Source of the DNA: Pirellulales bacterium | GTDB taxonomy: Bacteria > Planctomycetota > Planctomycetia > Pirellulales > Lacipirellulaceae | Assembly (NCBI GenBank): GCA_022448265.1 | Contig: JAKVCC010000005.1 | Coordinates: 62,001-126,000 of the forward strand | Direction of reading: 5' to 3' | Length of the DNA: 64,000 bases | Shown here: piece by piece, positions 51,101 to 58,983 of the stretch | How the letters are laid out: each line of letters begins with the position of its first letter | How positions within the stretch are numbered: the first letter of the stretch is position 1 | Made by a program: the position numbers and the translations under genes | Notes under the pieces: generated by a model | What the model saw: only the letters and a program-made list of their open reading frames with translations | Databases searched by the model: none | Told to the model about the DNA's origin: nothing

Positions 51101-52201
51101 GACTTTGACAGGCTCTTTGCTAACGGTTTCCAGGCAATTGTCCGCGCGCTAGCATCTGCTGCCGAGCAGTGGGACAAAGTGCCGGCATCGTCGCAAGGAC
51201 AGCATGCTGATCACATGCTGGTCGATGCTCTCCAGCAGCTTACCGAACGTCATCTCGACCGATGGTTGCATCATAGCCATACCCTTCGCCTCAGTGTTGT
51301 GGAGAAAGTTGCCGAAGACGAAAGTTGGGAGCGGCTCCAAGCTTTTATCAAACGTTACGGTGCGGATCTGTTCGATCAGAAGTTCATGAGCTTCGGCAAC
51401 TTGCGTGGCATTTTGCATCAGAGCGTCGAAGGGTGGCTCCAAAGCTTGGAAGAAGACCCCGATGCGTTCGCGGATATACGCCTCCTCGACGAATTGGGCA
51501 ATCGCTGTTCTCACAAGGAAGCGGTCGAATCGTTAACACTTGCCATCGGCGCTGTGGTCGAGAACTTTCGGGTTTATCGTGACTACAACACTACAACCAC
51601 CCAATCGGACCACGGTGATCAGCTATACACGTTCATTGATTTTTTGCGTTTGCAGTCGGCCTACGATCGAGTCGCTTGGAACCTGAAGCCCGCGGTTTGG
51701 GTCCATGAGATTTTGATCCGCCAACGGCGTGCCCTGGCCGCCGAGATGTGGTGTCAGGCCTTTGCCGACCGCACATCGGAGGCGGCCGATGTCCATTCGG
51801 CAAGACTGGAACAGCTTTGCCAGAAGTATGGCATGCGGTTGGCAACGGTGACCGACCGCATCGGAGAGCGCTTCATTCGGCCGCTCCTGATTGACCGTGT
51901 CAAAGCGCTGGTGGAACCGGCACTGAGCGCCGACGAAGATTGCAGGCAAGTCGCTTTTGCTGACCTCGAACGAGAAATAGACGGATTGGCCAGTGAGCCA
52001 TGTGGGGCGGGGCTCGATCTTCCTGACTGGCTAGCCGCCTTGGAAGACGAAGTGACCATGGCTCGTTCGCGATGCAGCCATCAGCCATCCTGGAATCGTT
52101 TTTCGCACCGAATCGGTCAGGTGAATCTTTCCTGGCAGGAGCTTCTTGATCAGCTCGATGATCCAGGCGAGGAGATTGGTTCGGAGCCCAATGGTGAGTG
52201 A
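48104..52201 (+). CDS. Very large cytoplasmic helical protein, unknown function
   Basis: 1365 residues starting with GTG at 48104. There is no signal peptide or membrane segment. Predicted by eye to be almost entirely helical, with HEAT/TPR-like amphipathic segments (LARRRALQMQRVHLAHLYAR, ELEEHFSTQLSRLAEWWDKF) broken at about 680-770 by an acidic, low-complexity linker rich in Asp, Glu and Gly (EEDEHDVGKDPDEDPDGEF). No nucleotide-binding or catalytic motif is recognised. A hairpin terminator overlaps the stop, so it is probably expressed alone. The frame is intact over 4.1 kb with consistent base use, so it is under selection. I do not recognise the family; a scaffold role is only a guess. 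Confidence 0.85.
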   Translation: MNVKSLELDASDSATLEELVGYLNFSSGAGDPNFLRQINQIYRSVESRGEPTQSLPQLFQWLRETVERLEKAGGPFAKAEQARGVIGILADKLLPAYRQFHRDLLFHQSEAQLWRPFFIGQAFEAILAQGSPWGESDRIVSGALVELNDYFGYRPIATLATGDTTDPYPHEFVRPLPLYIRGAGVEYGRYEKIIQLTLDILQSTDEEILAHAWFDLDRLDEIAVDPRAYDFDHPVNRRPNYHFGQWDPRQISTAGYYRRFVLQQITLDALLSRCHEDNGSQGTPREDRLKEAASVLAGTMLMASGTSGDGPGRHDSTVSLSTLLPHIAGYRDNFYAQLLAGAEGSYGERLREEARHYHQPFGAARQHLNHELARRRALQMQRVHLAHLYARLSFPESAQEQAASVRVASARMLTEIYCRLTSGHDAIDADKLDRVVEPLAACEKLLYDAIECGALVDPWNVVGFAANFSLFPALENTVHDWRVDELIELVEQVLDLCARGWSEAAAIDNAELEEHFSTQLSRLAEWWDKFATASVEGVKRLVAKDIQVSANLVAGALNAWHKAGAAAGDVAFWHMFVDQFDSSKAFQLVIEALLDHDDTVASMALMMQWVSQKDRTPLEEGDNSFRRLAFRWLATVDEQQEDQEKDAWPQVAKFFAYLEANAEDYWQVPTMMFDADGEGIYGEFLDDVDGAIYFEEDEHDVGKDPDEDPDGEFKVGSDNGLEGGLDEDGEANSGGVRSGGLYQAAYEEMVYRDSTDDGNEGDIADEGGDWEYSEWEHEIERIEQRLDFLAAIASLWKHAAIGWGFSERGGKRSEVFNQWLKQATANYSHLVTLLETIHDFQISPTSGSHDSLVEYDRLRTLKESLVQKIIGTCVETADAARLLAATHEPGELQEAELLEDPINIRAVGILDAILRGDAAGVRSQWQEFLDALRPKSLLYVPNARGGEPRLIVATRSLQQLLYDLLGWLPQIGLIRETSQLLDLAQQLEAEHPVGQGAVTDFDRLFANGFQAIVRALASAAEQWDKVPASSQGQHADHMLVDALQQLTERHLDRWLHHSHTLRLSVVEKVAEDESWERLQAFIKRYGADLFDQKFMSFGNLRGILHQSVEGWLQSLEEDPDAFADIRLLDELGNRCSHKEAVESLTLAIGAVVENFRVYRDYNTTTTQSDHGDQLYTFIDFLRLQSAYDRVAWNLKPAVWVHEILIRQRRALAAEMWCQAFADRTSEAADVHSARLEQLCQKYGMRLATVTDRIGERFIRPLLIDRVKALVEPALSADEDCRQVAFADLEREIDGLASEPCGAGLDLPDWLAALEDEVTMARSRCSHQPSWNRFSHRIGQVNLSWQELLDQLDDPGEEIGSEPNGE

Positions 52202-52240
52202 TAGCGGAAACGAATTTCGGCTCCCGCTATTTTTATTTTG
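52201..52240 (+). terminator. Rho-independent terminator of the 1365-residue gene
   Basis: ATAGCGG at 52201-52207 pairs perfectly with CCGCTAT at 52224-52230, and TTTTTATTTT follows directly. The stem starts within the TGA stop codon of the upstream gene. The 16-nt loop may form a short inner pairing. Confidence 0.7.
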
Positions 52241-52491
52241 TCTGTTGTTTGGTCTCGCTTTTTAACCATTGTGGGCCGTTGATTCAATCAGCCCTAGGCG
52301 TTAGCCCTCAGTTTGCAGCTTAGGCCTTAGCACGCGCAGTATGACCGTCGCCCGACGTTTGGCATGCGAGGGCTTTTCGCACGAAATTGACAGGCCGCTT
52401 GCGGCCGTAGAAAAAAAGGGCCATATTGGGCCATGGTAGACGGGTGTTCATCATCGCGTCCTGGACGCACTGCCCAAGGAGGAAGGATTGC

Positions 52492-54129
52492 ATGTCCCGA
52501 GTGCTTAACGAAGCGGCAGCCTGGTCGGGAGCGGGCGAAGCGCCCGAGTCGATTTCGCTGGATCTGCACGTTTCCGATGCGGATAGCCTTCGGGCTCTTG
52601 CCAAATATGAGGCGGGTCCCCAGAGGGATGAATTCGCTCTGGAAGCACTGAAGATTGGCGTCTTGGCCTTGCGGCATGCGGCGGGAGCGCTGGATGCCGA
52701 TTTTGTTCAACGCGAGACAACGCGACTGGTCGATACGCTTCGCAGTCAACTGGACGAGCATGCCCATCGCGCCCACGACCGCCTGACTGGTTCGCTCAAG
52801 GAATATTTTGATCCGGAAGGGGGACGCTTCAGCCAACGGGTCCAGTGTCTTGTCGCCGACGATGGCGATTTGGCCCGTCTGTTGAGTGGGATATTGGACG
52901 GCGACGATTCCCGCCTGGCCAAGACACTCTTTCGCCATGTGGGTGAGAATAGCCCGCTGATGAAGTTGTTGAGCCCAGATCAATCGCAGGGTTTGCTCGC
53001 AACGCTGCGCATCAGCGTCGAAGGCCAGCTCACCCAACAGCGAGAACGAATCCTCAAGGAATTTTCACTCGACAATCCTGACGGTGCAATTCGTCGCCTG
53101 GTAGGCGAGATCACTTCAAAACACGGCGATTTTACGAAGAACATGGAGGGTAAAATTGACGAGGTCGCCAAGCAGTTTTCGCTTGACGAGGAAAACTCGG
53201 CCCTCAGTCGTCTGGTGAACAATGTCGATGAGGCTCAAAAGAAGATCACGCAAGAGTTTTCGCTCGACAATAAACAATCGGCACTCCACAAGCTTAAGGA
53301 GGAGTTGCTCAGCCTTTTTTCGGCTCAGGTGAAGACCAACGCTGACTTTCAGGAAGAGGTCAAGATTGCCCTGGGCAAGCTGGTTACAAAGCGCGAAACC
53401 GAAGCGCAGGGCACGCAGCACGGCTTTTCGTTTGAGGATGCCCTCTTTGAAATAATTGAGCGAGATGCCCTGCAGCGCGGCGAAGTGGCTGAAAAGACGG
53501 GAAACCAGTCTGGCCTGATATCGCGGTCCAAAAAGGGGGATATTGTCCTGGAGCTGGGTTCCGATAGTGCTGCGGCCGGGGCGAGAATCGTGGTGGAGGC
53601 CAAGCAGGACGCGAGCTATAAGTTGGCCAAAGCGCTGGCTGAGATGGAGGAAGCCCGGAAAAATCGCGACGCGCAATTCGGTGTCTTTGTTTTTTCGCGA
53701 CGTGCAGCTCCGAACCAGCTTGCGCCGCTGGCCCGTTACGGTAGCGATTTGGTTGTTGTTTGGGATGCCGAGGACCCGACAACCGATTCGACTTTGCGGG
53801 CGGCACTCGAAATTGCACGCGCGCTGTGTGTGCGATCCTGCCAGGCAGGGCAACGGCAGGCAGCCGATGTGGACAAGGCTGTACTAAGGATCGAAAAAGC
53901 TGTCCAGAATTTAGATGGTGTTCGTACGTCTGCACAAACGATCAAGACTGCCAGCGAGAAGATACTCGATCGTGTTGAAAAGGACCAGCGGACGCTCGAC
54001 AAGCAATTGGTAATTTTGCGGGAGTCGCTTAGCGATCTCAAACAATTCCTTGGTTCCAAGGATAGTATTGCTGCCAAGGATCGTGGCGATTCCGACGGCA
54101 AAAGGCCTATGAGCTACCGGGCAAACTGA
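52492..54129 (+). CDS. Coiled-coil protein with FSLD repeats and PD-(D/E)XK nuclease-like motif
   Basis: 545 residues from ATG at 52492, which has a strong AAGGAGGAAGGA site upstream; the frame from 52426 is not used. Domains: N-terminal helical region (1-180); three spaced copies of the unit KEFSLDNPDGAIRRLVGEI, KQFSLDEENSALSRLVNNV and QEFSLDNKQSALHKLKEEL at about 185-275; then a globular part beginning GFSFEDALFEIIERDAL near 310, with D350 (KGDIVLEL) and E369-A-K371 (IVVEAKQ), the D-x-ExK arrangement of PD-(D/E)XK nucleases; a final coiled coil. It resembles RmuC/DUF2130-like proteins in architecture. DNA cleavage is inferred only. It overlaps the 3' end of the convergent ExeA-like gene by 23 nt. 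Confidence 0.82.
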   Translation: MSRVLNEAAAWSGAGEAPESISLDLHVSDADSLRALAKYEAGPQRDEFALEALKIGVLALRHAAGALDADFVQRETTRLVDTLRSQLDEHAHRAHDRLTGSLKEYFDPEGGRFSQRVQCLVADDGDLARLLSGILDGDDSRLAKTLFRHVGENSPLMKLLSPDQSQGLLATLRISVEGQLTQQRERILKEFSLDNPDGAIRRLVGEITSKHGDFTKNMEGKIDEVAKQFSLDEENSALSRLVNNVDEAQKKITQEFSLDNKQSALHKLKEELLSLFSAQVKTNADFQEEVKIALGKLVTKRETEAQGTQHGFSFEDALFEIIERDALQRGEVAEKTGNQSGLISRSKKGDIVLELGSDSAAAGARIVVEAKQDASYKLAKALAEMEEARKNRDAQFGVFVFSRRAAPNQLAPLARYGSDLVVVWDAEDPTTDSTLRAALEIARALCVRSCQAGQRQAADVDKAVLRIEKAVQNLDGVRTSAQTIKTASEKILDRVEKDQRTLDKQLVILRESLSDLKQFLGSKDSIAAKDRGDSDGKRPMSYRAN

Positions 54130-54913
54130 GCGATTGGTGGGCGGCGCGAACTGTTTCGGGATCGATCATTTGCCCAGGGTTTTGCGAGCCGAGCAGCAGC
54201 GCGTGTTCGGCCAGGCGATTGACATGTCGGGGGATACCTTGGGAAAGCCGATGCAATTCGTTGATCGCAGAATCAGTGAACATGGGTTGCTCCGAACCCG
54301 CTTCGACCATCGCGTGCTGCAAATATCCTGTGGTATCTAGCTCGTCCCAGGCATCCAGGTCGATCCGCAAGTCGACTAACTCAAGTAGTCCGTCCTGCAG
54401 CAGTGCGCTCTGGGTTGCGCTGGCGGTGAGCACGAGTGTCAGGCCTCCGGCACCGGCGACCTTGTGTCGCGCCAACCGAATTAAATGGGTTTGGAGATCG
54501 GGTCTCGCCTCGACGATGTTGTCCAGCAGCAGGATTGTTCTTTTTTCCTGCATCTGATTTTCGTGCAAGCGATCGGTCAATTGGCGAAACAGGCGTAAAG
54601 GTTCGTCCTCGATTCGCACAGAGGCATTCAGCTCGTTGCCGAGTTGCCAGAAAAACTCGCGGGCAGAGAGCCCAAGCAGGTCGATCAGGGCAACATCATT
54701 GCCTTGCCGACGACGTTCCAAAGCGAAAACCTGGAGGAGTTGGGATTTCCCCAAACCCGATTGGCCGAGGACGAGACCCATCCGCCGCCGATAGTCGGTT
54801 AGAAAACGTAGCCGGGCCAGCGCTTCGCGCTCATGCATGCCTTCGTAAAAAAGCTCCGGGGTCAGCCCGCTGGGAAAGGGCGATTTAGCCAGGCCCCACT
54901 GTGATTGGTACAT
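54107..54913 (-). CDS. ExeA/GspA-like AAA+ ATPase
   Basis: 268 residues from ATG at 54913, with AAGGAA seven bases upstream; the frame to 55048 is not used. Begins with the family hallmark MYQSQWGLAKSPFPSGLTPE. Walker A is GQSGLGKSQ (50-58), Walker B RTILLLDN with D131, and sensor-type sequence LVLTASATQ; the C-terminal lid has GIPRHVNRLAEHALLLG. ExeA-type ATPases act in assembling secretion or pilus machinery across peptidoglycan, but here there is no peptidoglycan-binding tail and no secretion genes nearby. Walker B ends DN rather than DE, so hydrolysis may be unusual. Convergent with the nuclease-like gene. Confidence 0.88.
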   Translation of the reverse strand: MYQSQWGLAKSPFPSGLTPELFYEGMHEREALARLRFLTDYRRRMGLVLGQSGLGKSQLLQVFALERRRQGNDVALIDLLGLSAREFFWQLGNELNASVRIEDEPLRLFRQLTDRLHENQMQEKRTILLLDNIVEARPDLQTHLIRLARHKVAGAGGLTLVLTASATQSALLQDGLLELVDLRIDLDAWDELDTTGYLQHAMVEAGSEQPMFTDSAINELHRLSQGIPRHVNRLAEHALLLGSQNPGQMIDPETVRAAHQSLSLPGSS

Positions 54914-55233
54914 GTGTATTCCTTGATTGTTGCGGACTTGCCGGGCACAATGGCAGCTTGAGCACGGATTTCTTGTTGTTTCGGGTGCCGAAGTGCAGAT
55001 AGGGGTCGGCGAGAGGCTGTAAGGGGCCGGCCGATGCCGCGCAAGCAAAGCCCTCGTTTATCGAAACTGCCAAATTCGTGGCAAAAACCTGTTAAAAAAT
55101 GTAGGTTCGGTTGGATCACGGTGCCTTAAGTTTCAATCGGTGTTTGATGGACCAAAACTTTGGCGAGCCAGGTCCGACTGTTACCGGTGTCGCCGAATCC
55201 TGACCCCTGCTAGCGCTGCTATCAAACAAGAAC

Positions 55234-55938
55234 ATGGTTGACCGCTACTACTCGGAGACGCCGATCTGTGGTGCAAAGGCTAGGCTCTCCGGCAGCGAAG
55301 CGCACCACTTGTTGCATGTGATGCGAGCCAAGCCCGGTACGCAATTAGTTGTGTTTGACGGCCACGGCGGGGAGTACGAGGCGGAAGTGGCTGAGTGTGG
55401 CCGTACTGAGGTCGAGCTACATGTCGGGTCGCGGCACGATAGCGAACGCGAATTGCTATATCCGCTCACGCTAGCCGTCGCGATTCCCAAAGGAGATCGG
55501 CAGCGGTGGCTGATTGAAAAGTCCGTCGAATTAGGAGTAAGTCGATTAATTCCGCTGCGAACAGCCCGAAGTGGGGTGGCCCAGCAGCTATCCGACAAAC
55601 TGGGTCGCTACGTTATTGCCGCTAGTAAACAGTGTGGCCGCAATCGTCTTATGGAAATAGGCCCACCAACGGAGTGGTCTGCGCTCGTGAGTGGGCCCCG
55701 TGAGGGTCGGCGTCTGCTGGCTCACCCTGGCGGTCAATCGAGGTTGGAATTGAAATTGCAGGTCGCGGCGGAGACATGCATTGCCATAGGCCCCGAAGGG
55801 GGGTTTACGGAGAATGAGGTCGAGTTGGGGGTCGACGCCGGTTGGAAGACGATCAATCTTGGTGACACGATTTTGCGCACGGAGACCGCGGCAATTGTGT
55901 TGGCCGGAGCGATCGTGCTGGGGGCAGATGCGGGCTAG
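55234..55938 (+). CDS. rsmE: 16S rRNA (uracil-1498-N3)-methyltransferase RsmE
   Basis: 234 residues, the family's usual length. RsmE transfers a methyl group from S-adenosylmethionine to N3 of U1498 of 16S rRNA. The N-terminal PUA-like part has SGSEAHHLLHVMRAKPG. The SPOUT knot is formed by CIAIGPEGGFTENEVELG and LGDTILRTETAAIVLAGAIV, with LAVAIPKGDRQRWLIEKSVE in front. Start ATG at 55234 (MVDRYYSETP) has no strong ribosome site. Neighbours are unrelated; about 320 nt upstream lie without another gene. Confidence 0.95.
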   Translation: MVDRYYSETPICGAKARLSGSEAHHLLHVMRAKPGTQLVVFDGHGGEYEAEVAECGRTEVELHVGSRHDSERELLYPLTLAVAIPKGDRQRWLIEKSVELGVSRLIPLRTARSGVAQQLSDKLGRYVIAASKQCGRNRLMEIGPPTEWSALVSGPREGRRLLAHPGGQSRLELKLQVAAETCIAIGPEGGFTENEVELGVDAGWKTINLGDTILRTETAAIVLAGAIVLGADAG

Positions 55939-56173
55939 CCTGAGGAGAGCTTGCCTTGGATAAGGAGTTTGTGACACGAGATCTCGCTTCGACAAGTGGG
56001 TGCTTATAGCAGTTGTCTTGTCGACGATGGCGCGTAGAGTGCCGCGGAAACTTTGCGACACCTGTGGGCTGTCAAGTAGGTCTTGGCCGCGCGCTGCTGA
56101 AGGCCGCCTTCCTTAGATTGCCAGCTGGACGTTGGCCGGTTGAGGTTCGGCGGCTTGGGGATTGCGGTTTTTG

Positions 56174-56701
56174 TTAGCGCGACTCGGGAGCTTCCTGAGC
56201 GGGTCCGCTTCGCGCGATGGTGCCAAAGAGATGGCCGCCGTGGTCGCCTCCACTCCAAAAACCCGCATAGTGATCGGCGTAGATCATGACTCGCGCGGTA
56301 TAGGTGCCCAGGCCAGGGATTGTCATCTCATCGACCGTAATTACCGGCGTATCGCCAGCCCAGCGGATGGGCATCGTTAGGGGTAACGTGACATCGTGGT
56401 CGCCGTAGCGGATACTCGCTAAAAAGAGCCACAGATCGTCGCCCAAGTGGCGTACGTTCTTGAGTTCGTAGCGTTCCTGCTTAAGCTTAGTTTCTTCTTC
56501 ACCGCCGGTCGCTACAAAATGACCGACGAGCGCTACGCCGCTGAGCGATTTTTCCAAAACGGCAAATCGATCGACCTGGGGTTCGCTAACAGGGGGTTGG
56601 GCTGGGCCTTGTGCAGTTGTGCAGGCAGTCTGAAGGAAAATTGCCACTGGAACGAATCCCAGGACAAGTGCGAACCCATCGAAAATATTACGATTGCACA
56701 T
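56174..56701 (-). CDS. Small exported hypothetical protein
   Basis: 175 residues from ATG at 56701, with AGGTG five bases upstream. A signal segment FALVLGFVPVAIFLQTACTT is followed by a compact beta-rich domain: VALVGHFVATGGEEETKLKQ, ERYELKNVRHLGDDLWLFLA, LPLTMPIRWAGDTPVITVDE and YADHYAGFWSGGDHGGHLFG. The pattern reads like a fatty-acid-binding or lipocalin-like barrel, but that is only an impression. The TAC within the signal suggests a possible lipobox. The next gene on the same strand lies 80 nt upstream and also codes an exported protein; no function is assigned. Confidence 0.72.
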   Translation of the reverse strand: MCNRNIFDGFALVLGFVPVAIFLQTACTTAQGPAQPPVSEPQVDRFAVLEKSLSGVALVGHFVATGGEEETKLKQERYELKNVRHLGDDLWLFLASIRYGDHDVTLPLTMPIRWAGDTPVITVDEMTIPGLGTYTARVMIYADHYAGFWSGGDHGGHLFGTIARSGPAQEAPESR

Positions 56702-56781
56702 GGTGCACCTGTTCCGCGGGCGTTATTGCGGACACCGGCCTTTGCCTGATTATCTTGCGATGGACGCGGGTTTTTGCGAGT

Positions 56782-57312
56782 TTATTTGCGCAAGCCGGGA
56801 AAATAGCTGCCCAAATTCAAGAAGCGGGAAGTGCCGTCAGTTGTCGGCACCTGACCGCCCCGGTTTGGGGACACCTGGCTCGAGGCGTCGACTGCCTGCA
56901 ATTTACGTTGTTGACGCCGCGTCTGGAACGATCGTTCGCGGTCGGTCTCTCTTTGGCGCACTTGGGGCCGCACCCATGCGTGGTAATTGGGTAAGCCCGT
57001 CTCGTTTTCGATTAGATTGAGACTCAAATAGGGACTCAAGGTGGGCTGGCGAACAGCGTTTTCAAACGGCTTGCTACTGGTAAGCGGCACCGGATGAGAC
57101 ATGGCCAAAAGTTGGGGCCTACGCTGCCCTACGACGGGGTCCGCGGCCACGTTGCCGAAATATCGCATTGCGGGCGTGGGCGGAGTTTGACGCATATTGC
57201 CCCTCTGCCAGCGGGACGCCGACGGCTGGGTTGTCTGGCTCCATGCGTTGGGGTAGGTGCCTATCGCGAGGCCCAACAGGCAAACGAGCCGAATGACTAA
57301 GTTTTGGTACAT
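56782..57312 (-). CDS. Small secreted basic protein, unknown function
   Basis: 176 residues from ATG at 57312, supported by AAGGAAG just upstream; the open frame from 57390 is not favoured. Signal peptide LVIRLVCLLGLAIGTYPNAW, then a basic, Gln/Arg/Pro-rich chain with no recognisable fold (WVRPQVRQRETDRERSFQTR, RRQQRKLQAVDASSQVSPNR). Probably disordered. Unknown role. It precedes the other small exported protein on the same strand. Confidence 0.65.
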   Translation of the reverse strand: MYQNLVIRLVCLLGLAIGTYPNAWSQTTQPSASRWQRGNMRQTPPTPAMRYFGNVAADPVVGQRRPQLLAMSHPVPLTSSKPFENAVRQPTLSPYLSLNLIENETGLPNYHAWVRPQVRQRETDRERSFQTRRQQRKLQAVDASSQVSPNRGGQVPTTDGTSRFLNLGSYFPGLRK

Positions 57313-57546
57313 GGCAGCTTCCTTGACTTGGAGTCCCCTAAAGGCTTTCCTGATCCGCTTTTTCTTTACTAAGGCGTCCATCCCCTGCAATCGGCAAATC
57401 TTTACCCTCGGCTTGTGCTAGAAGTTGGCCTTTTCGCCAATAAAGGGGTGTCCGGCTAATTTGCTAGCTGGAGGGCGACGGCAGTTGATTGGCGACCAAG
57501 ACACAAAACCTTGTTCCGCGCGCGTCTAATCGGACGATAATTAAGC

Positions 57547-57600
57547 AGTCAAAGAATATAGTTGACTTTGTAGATCATGTTGCATATGATTAGTCTTTGA
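57547..57600 (+). promoter_or_regulatory. cysH promoter with overlapping palindromes
   Basis: TTGACT (57562-57567) and TATGAT (57585-57590) lie exactly 17 bp apart. The -35 hexamer forms the right arm of a perfect 6-bp palindrome with AGTCAA at 57547-57552. A second inverted pair, GTCAAAG (57548-57554) and CTTTGAC (57594-57600), brackets the whole promoter. Such placement is typical of a repressor operator; the Rrf2 protein encoded two genes downstream is the obvious candidate. Confidence 0.65.
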
Positions 57601-57667
57601 CGGGGTGGCCTCGCTGCTGCGGCCGATTCTCGAGGAGATTGAGGCCCCGTTTGCTGGAGAGGGAGAA

Positions 57668-58468
57668 ATGCCAATGCCTACCACAACCAACTCGTCAGCT
57701 ACACGTTCGGCATTGGTTCCCGATTCGGCAGCCGGCCAGACGCACCCCACGCCAGAATTTTTGGCCGATTTGGCCGCGCACAGCGCGCGATTGGAAACGG
57801 CGGAGCCGGAAGAGATTATTACTTGGGCTCACCAGCACTATGCGCCTCAACTGACCATGGCCACGGCATTTGGCCCTGAGGGTTGTGTTATTCTTTCGAT
57901 GTTGGCCAAGATTGCGCCAGCAACTCACGTGTTCAATCTCGACACGGGCTATCAGTTTCAGCAAACTCTGGATCTCCGCGATCGCATTGCTGAAAAGTAC
58001 GGTGTCGAAGTTGAGATGCTTCAGCCGGAGTTGTCCGTTCCAGAATATGAAGCAATGCACAACGGCCCCCTCTACAAAACTAACCCCACGCAGTGCTGCT
58101 TCGACCGGAAGATCAGGGTGCTCCAACGGGGGATCCAGGGCAAGCAGGCTTGGATGAGCGGCATTCGCCGCGACCAGAGTGCGGACCGGGCGCAGGCGGC
58201 GATCGTTGGTTGGGACATGAAGTTCGGTATGGTCAAAATAAGCCCGTTGGCGAACTGGACGAAGCAGGATGTCTGGAAGCGGATCCTCGAGGCAAAGGTC
58301 CCGTACAACCCATTGCACGATCAGGACTACCCAAGCATCGGTTGCTGGCCCTGCACCCGTGCCGTCAGGCAAGGCGAAACCGATCAGCGGGCAGGCCGAT
58401 GGAGCGGCACGGAAAAAACGGAATGCGGGCTGCATACGATTCCTGAAAGCGACGGCAGTGGGATTTAG
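57668..58468 (+). CDS. cysH: Phosphoadenylyl/adenylyl-sulfate reductase CysH ([4Fe-4S] type)
   Basis: 266 residues from ATG at 57668, with GGAGAGGGAGAA before it; a longer frame from 57605 is less likely. PAPS-reductase fold: LTMATAFGPEGCVILSMLAK, then NLDTGYQF. Iron-sulfur ligands are the pairs C143-C144 (QCCFDRK) and C226-x-x-C229 (IGCWPC), marking the cluster-containing assimilatory type that uses APS directly. The catalytic ECGLH motif follows near the C-terminus. It reduces activated sulfate to sulfite in the cytoplasm with thioredoxin. A strong promoter with palindromes lies upstream, and an Rrf2 regulator follows by 89 nt. Confidence 0.95.
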   Translation: MPMPTTTNSSATRSALVPDSAAGQTHPTPEFLADLAAHSARLETAEPEEIITWAHQHYAPQLTMATAFGPEGCVILSMLAKIAPATHVFNLDTGYQFQQTLDLRDRIAEKYGVEVEMLQPELSVPEYEAMHNGPLYKTNPTQCCFDRKIRVLQRGIQGKQAWMSGIRRDQSADRAQAAIVGWDMKFGMVKISPLANWTKQDVWKRILEAKVPYNPLHDQDYPSIGCWPCTRAVRQGETDQRAGRWSGTEKTECGLHTIPESDGSGI

Positions 58469-58557
58469 CGGTGCAGCGCGAGTCTCTAGGACCAGGGATC
58501 GAAGCCAACGTTTTGACTGTGGATTGATCCAAAAACACCCCGGCCCCTTCCTCCACC

Positions 58558-58983
58558 ATGTTTCTCACAGCCAAGGCCGAATACGCCTGTCTGGCCATGC
58601 TTGAACTGGCTGTGCATTACGGGATGCGGCAGCCCGTGCAGGTGCGCCGGATTGCGGAGCGGCACGGAATTCCGTCGCCGTTTTTAGTGCAGATATTGCA
58701 AAACCTGAAACGGGCGGCACTAATTACGAGCACCCGCGGCGCTAGCGGCGGTTATCAGTTGGCTCGCGCGCCGGAAGACATATCATTGTCTGACGTACTG
58801 GGCGCCGTCGATGGCGCTAAGGAATCGAGTTCGTGTGCAGCAACGGCCTCACCACTCGCGCCGGTACTGGATGATGTTTGCCGGGAACTGTCCTCCGACC
58901 GGCGGGCCCGACTCGAAGGCATCAGCCTTGCGCAGCTAGTGGACCGCGCTCCGGCTCGCGGCGAGCCCATGTGGTATATTTAG
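58558..58983 (+). CDS. Rrf2 family transcriptional regulator
   Basis: 141 residues. Winged helix at the start: MFLTAKAEYACLAMLELAVH, VRRIAERHGIPSPFLVQILQ, NLKRAALITSTRGASGGYQL, LARAPEDISLSDVLGAVDG. The three closely spaced cysteines used by IscR for a cluster are not present; only isolated Cys residues occur (SSSCAAT, DDVCREL). That, with its place behind cysH, makes a CymR-like role in sulfur control likely, sensing O-acetylserine or sulfide through another partner. Ribosome site poor. The stop overlaps the end of a relic on the opposite strand. Confidence 0.88.
   Translation: MFLTAKAEYACLAMLELAVHYGMRQPVQVRRIAERHGIPSPFLVQILQNLKRAALITSTRGASGGYQLARAPEDISLSDVLGAVDGAKESSSCAATASPLAPVLDDVCRELSSDRRARLEGISLAQLVDRAPARGEPMWYI

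Noticed and set aside
52327-53037. 236-residue minus-strand frame over the start of the nuclease-like gene
   Set aside because: The plus-strand gene has a strong ribosome site and coherent repeats, while the antisense product shows no motif.
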